Position numbers and translations under genes: made by a program
Notes under the pieces: model-generated
What the model was told of the DNA's origin: nothing
Database searches by the model: none
Seen by the model: only the letters and a program-made list of their open reading frames with translations
NCBI RefSeq assembly: GCF_014652235.1
Contig: NZ_BMYK01000009.1
Location: 1-64,000 of the forward strand
Direction: 5' to 3'
Length of the DNA stretch: 64,000 bases
Origin: Pseudorhodoferax aquiterrae
GTDB taxonomy: Bacteria > Pseudomonadota > Gammaproteobacteria > Burkholderiales > Burkholderiaceae_C
In this document: piece after piece, positions 21,447-30,123 of the stretch
How positions within the stretch are numbered: position 1 is the first letter of the stretch
How the letters are laid out: every line of letters starts with the position of its first letter

Positions 21447-22376
21447 TCAAGAAGCGCCGCCGAAGCGATGTTCCGCCTGGCGGCGGAACTCCGTGGGCGT
21501 CACGCCCTTGAGCTCCAGAAAACGGCGGTTGAAGTTTGCCACGTTGTTGAAACCGACCTGGTAGCAGATGTCGGCGACGAAATGGTCGGTCTGCATCAGC
21601 AGCCGGCAGGCGCTGTTGATGCGCACCATGTTCACGAAGTCGGTGAAGCTGTTGCCCGTGGCGCGCTTGAAGAAGCGCGACAGCCGGCTCTCGCCCATGC
21701 CCAGTTCGCCGGCCAGGTCCGCCAGGCTCACCGAGGCCGCCAGGTCGCCCGTGATGCGGTCGACGATGCGGTTGATCTGCTCCAGCTCGCCGTCGCCCTC
21801 GGCGCTCTGGATCTGCACGGTGGACAGCAGCCGGTAGTCGCCGCACTGCGCCAGGTCGGCCAGGTAGGCGCAGAAATGGCCGAAGCGGCGCACGCCGCGC
21901 GTGGCCTTGACGGCGTGCCAGTGGGCATGGGCGCGTTCGGACATGCCGAAGAACTCGATGCCGTGCCGCGCGCGCTGCAGCAGCGCCATGACCTCGCGCA
22001 GCTCGGGCAGCGATTCGGCGGCGCGCGCGAGCGGCGCGTGCTCGAACTGGATCACGAGGTCACGCTCGGCCACGCCCTCGCCCGCGTCCAGCGAGATCCA
22101 GTTGTGCGGCAGGCGCGGGCCGCACAGCACCAGGTGGCCGGGCTCGAACTGGCCGATCCAGTCGCCCACGAAGGCCTTGCCCGAGGTGCAGGTGATCAGG
22201 TGCAGCTCGTACTCGTCGTGGAAATGCCAGCGCGCCAGCGGCGTCGGAAAGCCGTGCGCGAGGCAGCGCACGAGGCCGCCGTCCTCGGGCGCCTCGTAGC
22301 CCAGCGCCGGCGAGCGCGCGAACTCGCCTTCCAGTTCGGGCTGGCGCTGGCGCGGGCGGCGGCGTGGTGCGGCCAT
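21447..22376 (-). CDS. AraC-family regulator of the polyol operon (MtlR-like)
   Basis: A 309-residue transcription factor. The N-terminal cupin-like ligand domain (about 25-130) contains HFHDEYELHLI and FEPGHLVLCGP; the C-terminal 100 residues hold two helix-turn-helix motifs (the second around CYQVGFNNVANFNRRFLE). It lies inside the operon, three bases after the fructokinase gene and 12 before xylB. MtlR-type activators of polyol operons have this layout and bind upstream of the binding-protein gene, so it probably activates the whole set in response to the polyol. Confidence 0.88.
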   Translation of the reverse strand: MAAPRRRPRQRQPELEGEFARSPALGYEAPEDGGLVRCLAHGFPTPLARWHFHDEYELHLITCTSGKAFVGDWIGQFEPGHLVLCGPRLPHNWISLDAGEGVAERDLVIQFEHAPLARAAESLPELREVMALLQRARHGIEFFGMSERAHAHWHAVKATRGVRRFGHFCAYLADLAQCGDYRLLSTVQIQSAEGDGELEQINRIVDRITGDLAASVSLADLAGELGMGESRLSRFFKRATGNSFTDFVNMVRINSACRLLMQTDHFVADICYQVGFNNVANFNRRFLELKGVTPTEFRRQAEHRFGGAS

Positions 22377-22379
22377 GGC

Positions 22380-23336
22380 TCAGCGCAGGGTGGCCTGCGC
22401 CTGCAGGGCCTCGACGGCCGCGCGCGGCGGTGGGTCGGCGCCTTCGCGCGCGCAGTTCAGCGCGGCGGCCGTCGCCGCGAAGCGCAGCACCGCGGCCCAG
22501 GCAGCGTCGGGCAAGGCGGCCAGCGCGTCGGCGTCCTGCACGCCCTGGTCGAGCAAGGCCACGGACAGGCCGGCGCCGAAGGTGTCGCCCGCGCCGATGG
22601 TGTCGACCACCTGCACGGGCGGCGGCCGCACCGCGCGCGGGGGCTGGCCGCGGCGGTACAGCGTGGCGCCCTCGGCCCCGCGCGTGATGAGCACCGCGCG
22701 CGGGCCGGCCTGCAGCCAGGCCTGCGCCAGCGCATCCAGGGGCTGGCCCGGCGCGAGCAGCGCGCAGTCTTCGTCGCTGAGCTTGAGCAGCTCGCAGGCG
22801 GCGATGCACTCGGCGCAGCGCGCGCGCCAGGCCGGCAGATCCTCGACCAGGCTGGGCCGGGCATTGGGGTCGAACACGCGCAGCAGGCGGCCGCGCTGGG
22901 CGCGCGCGAAGTCCAGCACGCGCTGGCCCGAGGGCTCGCGCGTGAGCAGGTTGGAGCCGTAGTGCAGCCAGCGGCAGCTGGCGGGCAGAACGGGCAGCGG
23001 ATCGGGCGCCCACAGCACGTCGGCCGTGCCCCGCATGTAGAAGGCGTAGCGGTTGGTCTGCGGCGTGCGTTCCACGAAAGCCAGCGTGCTGGGCGCGCTG
23101 CTGCGCAGCACCAGCCCGGTATCGATGCCGTTGGCCTCGAGATGGGCCAGCAGGCGTTCGCCGAACAGGTCGGTGGACAGCTGCGTGAGGTAGCCCACGG
23201 GCGCGCCCAAGCGCGCGGCCGCGACCGCGCCGTTCAGCAGCGCCCCGCCCACATGGCCCTGGAACTGCAAGTCCGGGCCGGGCTGGGCCGTGAAGTCGAT
23301 CAGGGCTTCACCGACGAAGGCGATGCGCATGCTCAT
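22380..23336 (-). CDS. PfkB-family carbohydrate kinase, probable fructokinase
   Basis: A 318-residue ribokinase/PfkB-family enzyme. The N-terminal GEALIDF and GGALLNGAVAAARLG segments and the C-terminal catalytic motif DTIGAGDTFGAG, with the base aspartate, are intact. In this operon it most likely phosphorylates the fructose made by mannitol or sorbitol oxidation, matching MtlZ of the Pseudomonas fluorescens operon. Its ATG overlaps the stop of the dehydrogenase gene (ATGA), so the two are co-translated. The exact sugar is inferred from context. Confidence 0.88.
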   Translation of the reverse strand: MSMRIAFVGEALIDFTAQPGPDLQFQGHVGGALLNGAVAAARLGAPVGYLTQLSTDLFGERLLAHLEANGIDTGLVLRSSAPSTLAFVERTPQTNRYAFYMRGTADVLWAPDPLPVLPASCRWLHYGSNLLTREPSGQRVLDFARAQRGRLLRVFDPNARPSLVEDLPAWRARCAECIAACELLKLSDEDCALLAPGQPLDALAQAWLQAGPRAVLITRGAEGATLYRRGQPPRAVRPPPVQVVDTIGAGDTFGAGLSVALLDQGVQDADALAALPDAAWAAVLRFAATAAALNCAREGADPPPRAAVEALQAQATLR

Positions 23337-24739
23337 GGCGTCGCCCTCGCCTGCACGAAGGCCGCCACGCGCCGGCAGGACTCGCGCAGCGCAGACACCA
23401 GGCGCGCATCGCCGGCCAGCTCGCCCCAGAGCGTGCGGTCGGCCGCGAGCGCCGCCGCCGGATCGGCCGCGGCGCAGATCGCGTGCGCGGCGGCCGGGTC
23501 CATGCCCTGGTCCTGGTAGGCATAGGGCAGCCGGCCCGCATGCCAGCGCTGCAGGAAGGCCAGGAACAGCGCGGGCAGCATGGCGACGGCCGCGATGGAC
23601 TGGCCGGCCGCGAGCCGCTCGCGCACCGTGGGCGCGATGAAGCCCGGAATCTTGGCGAAGCCGTCGGCCGCCACGCGCTGGTTGGTGTCGCGGATCGCCG
23701 GGTTGGCGAAGCGCTCGAGCACCACGTCGCGGTAGGCCGGGAGGTCCACCGGGCTTGCGTGGTCGGGCCGGTGCAGGCAGGGAATCACGTCGTCGCTCAC
23801 GTAGTCGTAGGCCATCTGCCGGATCTCGGCATCCAGCGTGCCCTCATGGATGTACTGCAGGCCGGCCAATGTACCCGCCCAAGCGATGGCGCTGTGGCTG
23901 GCGTTGAGGATGCGGATCTTGGCCTCCTCGTAGGGCTGGACCGAGCGCACGAGCTCCACGCCGACCTGTTCCCAGGCCGGGCGGCCGGCCGCGAAGTCGT
24001 CCTCGATGACCCACTGGATGAAGCTCTCGCCCGTGACAGGTGCCGCATCGTCGATGCCGGTGGCCTGCCGCACGCGTTCGCGCAGCTCGGGCGGCGGGCG
24101 CGGCGTGATGCGGTCCACCATGGCGTTCGGGCAGGTGGTGTGCTGGCGCGTCCAGGCCGCCAGCGGGCCTTCGCCCGCAGCCTCCAGGAAGGCCAGCAGC
24201 GCGGCGCGGAAGCGCTCGCCGTTGTGGCGCAGGTTGTCGCAATTGAGCAGCGTGAGCGGCCCTGCCCCGGCCGCCTGGCGCGCGCGCAGGATCGCGGCCA
24301 CGGCGCCGTAGATGGTGGTGCCGGCCTCGCCACGCGCCGCGCGCGCGATGTCGGCCGCCAGTTCGGGCTGGCTCGGGTCGAGCCGGTGCGCGCTGTCCAG
24401 GTGGTAGCCGGCCTCGGTCACCGTGAACGAGACGATGCGCGTGGCGGGATCGGCGCCGCGCACCACCATGGCCGACAGGCCGGGCGCGTAGGGGATGACC
24501 TCGCGGATGGCGGTGATGCGCTCGTAGCGGCGCACGCCGGCGGACGTGACCGTCTCCAGCGTGTAGGCGCCACCCTGCTCGGCCAGGGCCTGCACCACGT
24601 CGGCCATGTCGGGCCGGATGTTGCAGCCGGCAAGCTGCCAGCGCTGGTCGCCCGCGTCCATCAGGCGCTGCAGATAAACGGCCTGGTGCGCCCGGTGGAA
24701 GGAGCCCAGGCCCAGGTGCAGGATGGTGAAGGGGGTCAT
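23333..24739 (-). CDS. mtlD: Mannitol 2-dehydrogenase family polyol dehydrogenase
   Basis: A 468-residue NAD-dependent long-chain polyol dehydrogenase. The nucleotide-binding start ILHLGLGSFHRAHQAVYL and the segment SFTVTEAGYHLD match the family. The catalytic region is KIRILNASHSAIAW, with the conserved lysine, asparagine and histidine. The family oxidises D-mannitol to D-fructose, D-sorbitol to L-sorbose or fructose, and D-arabinitol to D-xylulose. Both a fructokinase and a xylulokinase follow, so the enzyme probably serves several polyols. It begins three bases after the ATPase gene, within one operon. Confidence 0.9.
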   Translation of the reverse strand: MTPFTILHLGLGSFHRAHQAVYLQRLMDAGDQRWQLAGCNIRPDMADVVQALAEQGGAYTLETVTSAGVRRYERITAIREVIPYAPGLSAMVVRGADPATRIVSFTVTEAGYHLDSAHRLDPSQPELAADIARAARGEAGTTIYGAVAAILRARQAAGAGPLTLLNCDNLRHNGERFRAALLAFLEAAGEGPLAAWTRQHTTCPNAMVDRITPRPPPELRERVRQATGIDDAAPVTGESFIQWVIEDDFAAGRPAWEQVGVELVRSVQPYEEAKIRILNASHSAIAWAGTLAGLQYIHEGTLDAEIRQMAYDYVSDDVIPCLHRPDHASPVDLPAYRDVVLERFANPAIRDTNQRVAADGFAKIPGFIAPTVRERLAAGQSIAAVAMLPALFLAFLQRWHAGRLPYAYQDQGMDPAAAHAICAAADPAAALAADRTLWGELAGDARLVSALRESCRRVAAFVQARATP

Positions 24740-24742
24740 GTC

Positions 24743-25777
24743 TCAGGCCGCCGCCAGCGAACGGCCGTCGCGGTGGAACAGATGCAGCACGGCCGGGTCG
24801 ATCTCCACGCCCACGGTGTCGCCCTCGGCCAGCTGGGTGCGCTCGTTCTGCCGCGCGACCATGTTCACGCCGTTCACGTCCACATGGATCAGCGTGTCCG
24901 AGCCCAGTGCTTCGATCAGGTCCACCCGGCCCCGCAGGCCGCCGCGCTCACCGGGCAGCACGCGCACGCCCTCCGGCCGCACGCCCAGGAAACCGTCGAT
25001 GGGCAAACGGCCCTGGGTCAGTTGCGCGATCGTGGGCAGGGCCTGGGCCGGCAGCATGTTCATGGACGGCATGCCGATGAACTGGGCGACGAAGCGGTTG
25101 GCCGGGCGGTCGTACAGCTCCAGCGGCGAGCCGACCTGCTCGATGAGTCCGTCCTTGAGCACCACCACCTTGTCGGCCAGCGTCATGGCCTCGACCTGGT
25201 CGTGCGTGACGTAGATGGTGGTGGCGCCCAGCGACTCGTGCAGCTTCTTGATTTCCACGCGCGTGTTGCCGCGCAGCGCGGCGTCCAGGTTGGACAGCGG
25301 CTCGTCGAACAGGAAGACCTTGGGCGCGCGCACGATGGCGCGGCCGATCGCCACGCGCTGGCGCTGCCCGCCCGAGAGTTCCTTGGGCGTGCGCTGCAGA
25401 TAGTTGGTGAGGTTCAGTTGCGCGGCCGCGCGCTCGACCTTGGTCTTGATCTCGGCCGCGTCGACCTTGGCCAGCTTGAGCGCGAACGACATGTTGTCGT
25501 ACACGCTCATGTGCGGGTACAGCGCATAGCTCTGGAACACCATGGCCAGGTCGCGCTTGCCCGAAGGTGCCCAGGTGATGTCGCGCCCATCGAGCATGAG
25601 CTGGCCGCTCGTGATGGGCTCCAGCCCGGCGATGAGCCGCAGCAGCGTGGACTTGCCGCAGCCCGAGGGGCCGACGAAGACGATGAATTCGCCCTTCTCG
25701 ATCGCGAGGTCGACGCCCTTGATGATGTGGGCGTCGCCGAAGCTCTTTTGGACGTTCTTGAGTTCCAGGTAGGACAT
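24743..25777 (-). CDS. mtlK: Polyol ABC transporter ATP-binding protein (MtlK/SmoK-like)
   Basis: A 344-residue ABC ATPase of the MalK/UgpC type. Walker A GPSGCGKST lies at about residues 36-44, the Q-loop in MVFQSYALYPH, the signature LSGGQRQR, Walker B VFLFDEPLSNLDA and the switch histidine in THDQ. The C-terminal 100 residues form the MOI/TOBE regulatory domain (GVRPEGVRVL). It would power two membrane permeases encoded next to it. I chose the ATG at 25777 in the CCATG context after a good GGGAGTCCC spacer; longer forms overlap the permease gene. Confidence 0.93.
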   Translation of the reverse strand: MSYLELKNVQKSFGDAHIIKGVDLAIEKGEFIVFVGPSGCGKSTLLRLIAGLEPITSGQLMLDGRDITWAPSGKRDLAMVFQSYALYPHMSVYDNMSFALKLAKVDAAEIKTKVERAAAQLNLTNYLQRTPKELSGGQRQRVAIGRAIVRAPKVFLFDEPLSNLDAALRGNTRVEIKKLHESLGATTIYVTHDQVEAMTLADKVVVLKDGLIEQVGSPLELYDRPANRFVAQFIGMPSMNMLPAQALPTIAQLTQGRLPIDGFLGVRPEGVRVLPGERGGLRGRVDLIEALGSDTLIHVDVNGVNMVARQNERTQLAEGDTVGVEIDPAVLHLFHRDGRSLAAA

Positions 25778-25788
25778 GGGGACTCCCT

Positions 25789-26625
25789 TCACTTGACGGC
25801 GCCGAAGGTCAGGCCTTGCACCAGTTGTTTTTGCGAGAACCAGCCGAACACCACGATGGGCGCGATGGCCATCAGCGAGGCCGCCGACAGCTTGGCCCAG
25901 AACAGGCCCTCGGGGCTGGAGTAGGAGGCGATCAGCGTGGCCAGCGTGCCGGCCTTGGCCGAGGTAAGGTTCAATGCCCAGAAGGCCTCGTTCCAGCTCA
26001 GCACCAGGCACAGCAGGCCGCAGGACGCGAGGCCGCCGACCGACAGCGGCAGCACCACCTCGCGGAACTCGGTCCACAGGTTGGCGCCGTCCATGCGCGC
26101 GGCCTCCAGGATCTCGGCCGGGATCTCCTTGTAGTTGGTGTAGAGCATCCAGACCATGATGGGCAGGTTGGACAGCGTGAACACGATGATGAGCGCGGGC
26201 AGCGTGTCCAGCATGCCGGCGGTCTGGGCCAGCACGTAGATCGGCACCAGCGCGCCGACGGCGGGCATCATCTTGGTCGACAGCATCCACATCAGGATGT
26301 CGCGCGTGGCCCGGGTCTTGAAGAAGGCCATGGAGTACGCGGCCGGCGCGGCGATGGCCAGGCCCAGGACGGTGGAGGCCACGCTCGCGATCAGCGAGTT
26401 GCGGGCGTACAGCAGGTAGTCGCTGCGGCTTTGCACCTCGGCGAAGTTGTGCAGCGTGGGCTCGAACCAGAACAGCGGCGGCACGGCGATGGCCTGCAGC
26501 TCGGTCTTGAAGGCCGTGAGGAACAGCCAGCCCAGCGGGAAGAACAGCAGCAGGGCGAGCGCCCAGGCCACGACGGTGCGCAGCGCAGTCGGCCAGAAGG
26601 TGTTGGGAGGGGTGCTGGCGTGCAT
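25789..26625 (-). CDS. Polyol ABC transporter permease (MalG-like)
   Basis: A 278-residue inner-membrane permease with six hydrophobic spans. The EAA loop that contacts the ATPase is present as ILEAARMDGANLWTEFREVVLP near residue 190. It is one of two permeases of the polyol importer, in the position of mtlG in Pseudomonas fluorescens. Three bases separate it from the preceding permease gene and 11 from the ATPase gene, so the set is clearly one operon. The hydrophobic start (LLLFFPLGWLFLTAF) is normal for this subunit. Confidence 0.92.
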   Translation of the reverse strand: MHASTPPNTFWPTALRTVVAWALALLLFFPLGWLFLTAFKTELQAIAVPPLFWFEPTLHNFAEVQSRSDYLLYARNSLIASVASTVLGLAIAAPAAYSMAFFKTRATRDILMWMLSTKMMPAVGALVPIYVLAQTAGMLDTLPALIIVFTLSNLPIMVWMLYTNYKEIPAEILEAARMDGANLWTEFREVVLPLSVGGLASCGLLCLVLSWNEAFWALNLTSAKAGTLATLIASYSSPEGLFWAKLSAASLMAIAPIVVFGWFSQKQLVQGLTFGAVK

Positions 26626-26628
26626 GGC

Positions 26629-27486
26629 TCAATCGAGGTTCTTGCCGATGATGCGGATCAGGAAAGCCGCGACGATGTTGGCCAGTACGACCGCGAACAG
26701 CGCGCCGGCCGAGGCCACGCCCACGTCGAAGTTCAGCAGCGACTGCTTGAAGATCATGTAGGTCAGGTTGGTGCTCGCATTGCCCGGGCCGCCGCTCGTG
26801 GTGATCGCGATCTCGGCGAACACCGAGAGCAGGAAGATCATCTCGATCATGATGACCACGGCCATGGCCCGGCCCAGGTGCGGCAGCGTGAGGTAGAAGA
26901 AGCGCTGGAAGGCGCTCGCGCCGTCCATGCGCGCGGCCTCCATCTGCTCGCGGTCCAGCGACTGCAGCGAGGTGATGAAGATCAGGCAGGCGAACGGCAG
27001 CCATTGCCAGGCCACCATGACGATCACCGACAGCAGCGGCAGGTCGGTCAGCCAGTCGACCGGCTCGGCGCCGAAGAAGCGCCAGACATTGGCCAGCACG
27101 CCGTAGATCGGGTTCATCATCATGTGCTTCCACAGCAGCGCGTTGACCGCGGGCATGACGAAGAAGGGCGAGATCAGCAGCACGCGCACGATGCCCTGCC
27201 CTGGGAACGGATCGTTGACCAGCAGCGCGAGCAGCACGCCGCCGACCAGCGTGATCGCGATCACGCTGCCGATCAGCACCAGCGTGTTGCCCACCGCCGG
27301 CCAGAAGTCCGGGTCGGTGACGAAATACTCGAAGTTCTCCAGGCCGGCGAACGGGTGATCGCCGGGCGTCATGAGGTTGTAGCTGACGAACGAGAAGTAC
27401 AGCGTCATCAGCAGCGGCACGATGGACCACAGCAGCAGCGTGACCACCGCGGGGGCCATCAGGGCCCGGGGCAGGAGCCGGTTCAT
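26629..27486 (-). CDS. Polyol ABC transporter permease (MalF-like)
   Basis: A 285-residue inner-membrane permease with six spans. The EAA loop reads MEAARMDGASAFQRFFYLTLP around residue 185. It pairs with the MalG-like subunit encoded next. It starts 10 bases after the binding-protein gene ends, and its stop is three bases from the next start. It takes the position of mtlF. Confidence 0.92.
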   Translation of the reverse strand: MNRLLPRALMAPAVVTLLLWSIVPLLMTLYFSFVSYNLMTPGDHPFAGLENFEYFVTDPDFWPAVGNTLVLIGSVIAITLVGGVLLALLVNDPFPGQGIVRVLLISPFFVMPAVNALLWKHMMMNPIYGVLANVWRFFGAEPVDWLTDLPLLSVIVMVAWQWLPFACLIFITSLQSLDREQMEAARMDGASAFQRFFYLTLPHLGRAMAVVIMIEMIFLLSVFAEIAITTSGGPGNASTNLTYMIFKQSLLNFDVGVASAGALFAVVLANIVAAFLIRIIGKNLD

Positions 27487-27496
27487 GGCGAGGGCC

Positions 27497-28804
27497 TTAC
27501 TTGGTGTAGCCCGCCTTCTTCATTTCGCGCTCGGCCAGGGTCTGCGAGGTCTTGAGCGCCTGCTCCACCGTGGAGCGGCCGGCCAGCGCCGCGCTCATCT
27601 GCTGGCCCACGCCCACACCGATGGCCTGGAACTCCGGAATCGCCGCGTACTGCACGCCCACGTAGGGCGACTTGGGCAGCGTGCTGTCGTTGGGGTTGGC
27701 GGCGTCGATGGCCTTCTTCTCGGCCGCGGCGAACTTGGCGACCCTCTGGAACTCCGGGTTGGCGTAGGTGCTCTTGCGCGTGCCGGTGGGCACGGCGTGC
27801 CAGCCGTGGGTCTTGGCCACGAGGGCGATGTAGTCCTTGGAGGTGGCCCAGCGGATGAACTTCTGCGCGGCCTCGTCCTTGGTGGAGCTGGCGGGCACGG
27901 CCAGGTTCCAGGACCACAACCAGTTCGCGCCCTTGGGCGTGGCGGCCGTGGGCGCCTGCGCGAAGGCCACCTTGTCGGCCACCTTGGACTGCTTGGGATC
28001 GCTGATGAAGGAGGCCGCGATGGTCGCGTCCACCCACTGCGCGCACTTGCCTTCGTTGAACAGCGCGAGGTTCTCGTTGAAGCTGTTGGCCGAGGCGCCG
28101 GGCGGGCCGTACTGCTTCATGAGGTCCACATAGAACGCCATCGCATCCTTCCAGGGCCGCGACTCGAGCTGCGGCTTCCAGGACATGTCGAACCACTGGC
28201 CGCCCCAGGTATTGGCCATGGTGGTCAGCAGCGCCATGTTGTCGCCCCAGCCCGGCTTGCCGCGCAGGCACATGCCGTAGACGCCGGCCTTGGGGTCGTG
28301 CGCCTTGGCGGCGAAGGCCCGGACCTGCTCCCAGGTCGGCTGCTCGCCGATGGTGATGCCGGCCTTGTCGGCCAGGTCCTTGCGGTACATCAGCATCGAG
28401 CTTTCGGCGTAGAAGGGCGCGGCGTAGAGCTTGCCTTCGTAGGACAGGCCTTCGCGGATGGCCGGCAGCAGGTCGTCCACGTTGTAGGCTGCGTCGGTGG
28501 CGATGGGCTTGAGCCAGCCCTTCTTGGACCAGATCGGCGCCTCGTACAGGCCGATGGTCATCACGTCGAACTGGCCGCCCTTGGTGGCGATGTCGGTCGT
28601 CACGCGCTGGCGCAGCACGCCCTCTTCCAGCGTGACCCACTTGAGCTTGATGCCGGGGTTGGCCTTCTCGAACTCGGGCGTGAGCTTCTGCATCTCGATC
28701 ATGTGGCCGTTGTTCACGGTGGCGATGACGAGCTCCTGGGCCTGTGCGGCAAGGCCGGCCGTGGCCAGTGTGGCCATCAGGGCGGTGCGGGCGAAACGCG
28801 GCAT
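27497..28804 (-). CDS. Polyol ABC transporter substrate-binding protein
   Basis: A 435-residue periplasmic binding protein of the sugar-binding cluster (MalE-like). A signal peptide (residues 1-22, ending LAAQAQ) is followed by ELVIATVNNGHMIEMQKL and the family segment FEKANPGIKLKW. It delivers the polyol to the two permeases encoded next and corresponds to MtlE/SmoE. The ATG at 28804 has a strong AGGAG ribosome-binding site and is the first gene of the operon. An AT-rich stretch about 57-100 bases upstream is the likely regulator site. Confidence 0.93.
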   Translation of the reverse strand: MPRFARTALMATLATAGLAAQAQELVIATVNNGHMIEMQKLTPEFEKANPGIKLKWVTLEEGVLRQRVTTDIATKGGQFDVMTIGLYEAPIWSKKGWLKPIATDAAYNVDDLLPAIREGLSYEGKLYAAPFYAESSMLMYRKDLADKAGITIGEQPTWEQVRAFAAKAHDPKAGVYGMCLRGKPGWGDNMALLTTMANTWGGQWFDMSWKPQLESRPWKDAMAFYVDLMKQYGPPGASANSFNENLALFNEGKCAQWVDATIAASFISDPKQSKVADKVAFAQAPTAATPKGANWLWSWNLAVPASSTKDEAAQKFIRWATSKDYIALVAKTHGWHAVPTGTRKSTYANPEFQRVAKFAAAEKKAIDAANPNDSTLPKSPYVGVQYAAIPEFQAIGVGVGQQMSAALAGRSTVEQALKTSQTLAEREMKKAGYTK

Positions 28805-28860
28805 GGTGTCTCCTGTCGTGGAATCGGGTGTGCCGCGATTCTGGAGACTCTGGCTTGCGG

Positions 28861-28904
28861 GTCTTGTCCTATTCAGCCCGGCATTGATACTTTTATGCGC
28901 AATG
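28861..28904 (-). promoter_or_regulatory. Candidate AraC-type activator region of the polyol operon
   Basis: This stretch, 57-100 bases upstream of the binding-protein ATG, is far more AT-rich than its surroundings (GCATAAAAGTATCAATGCC followed by CTGAATAGGACAAGACC on the minus strand). Its position matches activator sites of AraC-family regulators in polyol operons. The half-sites are not clear enough to define. Confidence 0.35.
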
Positions 28905-28940
28905 AACCCCGGATATTCCCTTGGTTCGCACCATGGAGCA

Positions 28941-29798
28941 TCAGCGGGACAGCGCGGGCAGGCGGTCGGCGATGGCCTGCAGGGCCTGCAGCGCCGGGGC
29001 CGGCAAGGCCAGGTCGTGCGGACCCAGCACGGCGGACTCGCGTGGGTTGATGCGCAGCAGCCTTGCGTCGAGGCTGCGTTGCAACCCTTGCACGAAGTGG
29101 CGCACCGAGGGCACGGCCGTGCCGGCGCCGATCTCGAGGACGACCAGCCGCGCCCGCGGACGGCGCAGGCCGGCGAGCCAGTCCTGCAGCGGCGCGGCCT
29201 GGGCCTCCTCGCGCTGGGGATTCCAGCCGCCATCGCCGAACATCAGGATGTTGGGCCGCGCGAGTGCGCCGCAGTGCGGGCAGCGCGGCGGCGCGTTCAC
29301 CAGCCGGCACTGCGCGGCATCGACCTCGGGCGCGAAGCCGTCGGCCGGCCAGACGGCGCCGCGGCAATCGTCGAGGCACTGCAGGTGGTGGATGGAGCCA
29401 TGGCACTCCAGCAGCGCGGCCGGCGCCGTGCCGGCCTGCTGGAAATGGCCGTCGACATTGCTCGTGAACACGGCCCAGCCTGCCCGCATGCGGCGGCCCC
29501 AGGCGTCGAGCAGTCTGAAGCCGGCATGCGGCACCGTGGCACGGTACAGCCCGAGCCGGTGGCCATAGAAGCCCCAGGCCAGGGCCGGGTCGCGCCGAAA
29601 GCTCGCGGGGCTGGCCGCGCTGTAGAAGTCGATGCCCGCGCGGCCCAGCGCCGGGTAGGCGCGCCAGAAGCCCTCGGGCCCGCGGAAGTCGGGCAGGCCC
29701 GAGTCCACGCCCATGCCGGCGCCGGCCGCCACGAGCAGCGCATCGGCCCCGGCGATCGCTTCGGCGGCGGCTTCGAGCGCGGTGTCGGGCAAGGGCAT
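28941..29798 (-). CDS. Sir2-family NAD-dependent deacylase (sirtuin)
   Basis: A 285-residue sirtuin. The NAD-binding motif GAGMGVDSGLPDFRG is at about residues 26-40, the catalytic histidine in ECHGS near 132, and the zinc ribbon is formed by cysteines around C-L-D-D-C and CPHC. The usual QNxD segment reads SNVD (TSNVDGHFQQAG), a variant seen in a subset of bacterial sirtuins. It would remove acyl groups from lysines with NAD; targets are unknown. It lies upstream of the polyol operon in the same direction but with its own 136-base gap, so co-regulation is uncertain. Confidence 0.88.
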   Translation of the reverse strand: MPLPDTALEAAAEAIAGADALLVAAGAGMGVDSGLPDFRGPEGFWRAYPALGRAGIDFYSAASPASFRRDPALAWGFYGHRLGLYRATVPHAGFRLLDAWGRRMRAGWAVFTSNVDGHFQQAGTAPAALLECHGSIHHLQCLDDCRGAVWPADGFAPEVDAAQCRLVNAPPRCPHCGALARPNILMFGDGGWNPQREEAQAAPLQDWLAGLRRPRARLVVLEIGAGTAVPSVRHFVQGLQRSLDARLLRINPRESAVLGPHDLALPAPALQALQAIADRLPALSR

Positions 29799-29862
29799 GC
29801 GCCCTACTCTACAGAAGGCTTTCCGGGCCCAGGGGTGTTACATGGCTGTCATGTGGCCTGCC

Positions 29863-29868
29863 TACACT
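29863..29868 (+). promoter_or_regulatory. Candidate -10 (TACACT) for a small unknown gene
   Basis: TACACT ends six bases before the ATG at 29875 and no Shine-Dalgarno sequence is present. A TTACAT 19 bases upstream could be a -35. The short inverted repeat ACATG-GCTGT-CATGT (29840-29854) lies between them and could be an operator. Confidence 0.4.
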
Positions 29869-29874
29869 GGCCCC

Positions 29875-30123
29875 ATGCACAAAGGCATCGTGATCGCGGT
29901 CGCGGCAACGGCAGGCCGCCTGGTACTGGAGCTCGAAAGCGGCCGTTGCGCCATCCTGCAGTTCATCAAGGGCGCGCGCGTGCGCGCCGGCGATGTGCTC
30001 GCCGGCAAGTTCTTCAACGTGGGCGGCGCCCGCCTGCAGCACCTGGACGGCCAGGCCGTGGTCTGCGCCATGCTGGGTTTCCGCTCGCGCGAGACCGCGC
30101 TGCGGATGCTGGGCCAGGCCTGA
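29875..30123 (+). CDS. Small conserved-looking protein of unknown function (82 aa)
   Basis: An 82-residue soluble protein with alternating hydrophobic residues (KGIVIAVAATAGRLVLELES, then CAILQFIKGARVRAGDVLAG) that suggests a small beta-barrel, OB-like or cold-shock-like fold, although no nucleic-acid motif is present. The tail (SRETALRMLGQA) is helical. I do not recognise the family. Its start codon lies just after a -10-like hexamer, its stop abuts the convergent XdhC-family gene, and its codon pattern is like that of its neighbours, so I take it as real. Confidence 0.6.
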   Translation: MHKGIVIAVAATAGRLVLELESGRCAILQFIKGARVRAGDVLAGKFFNVGGARLQHLDGQAVVCAMLGFRSRETALRMLGQA

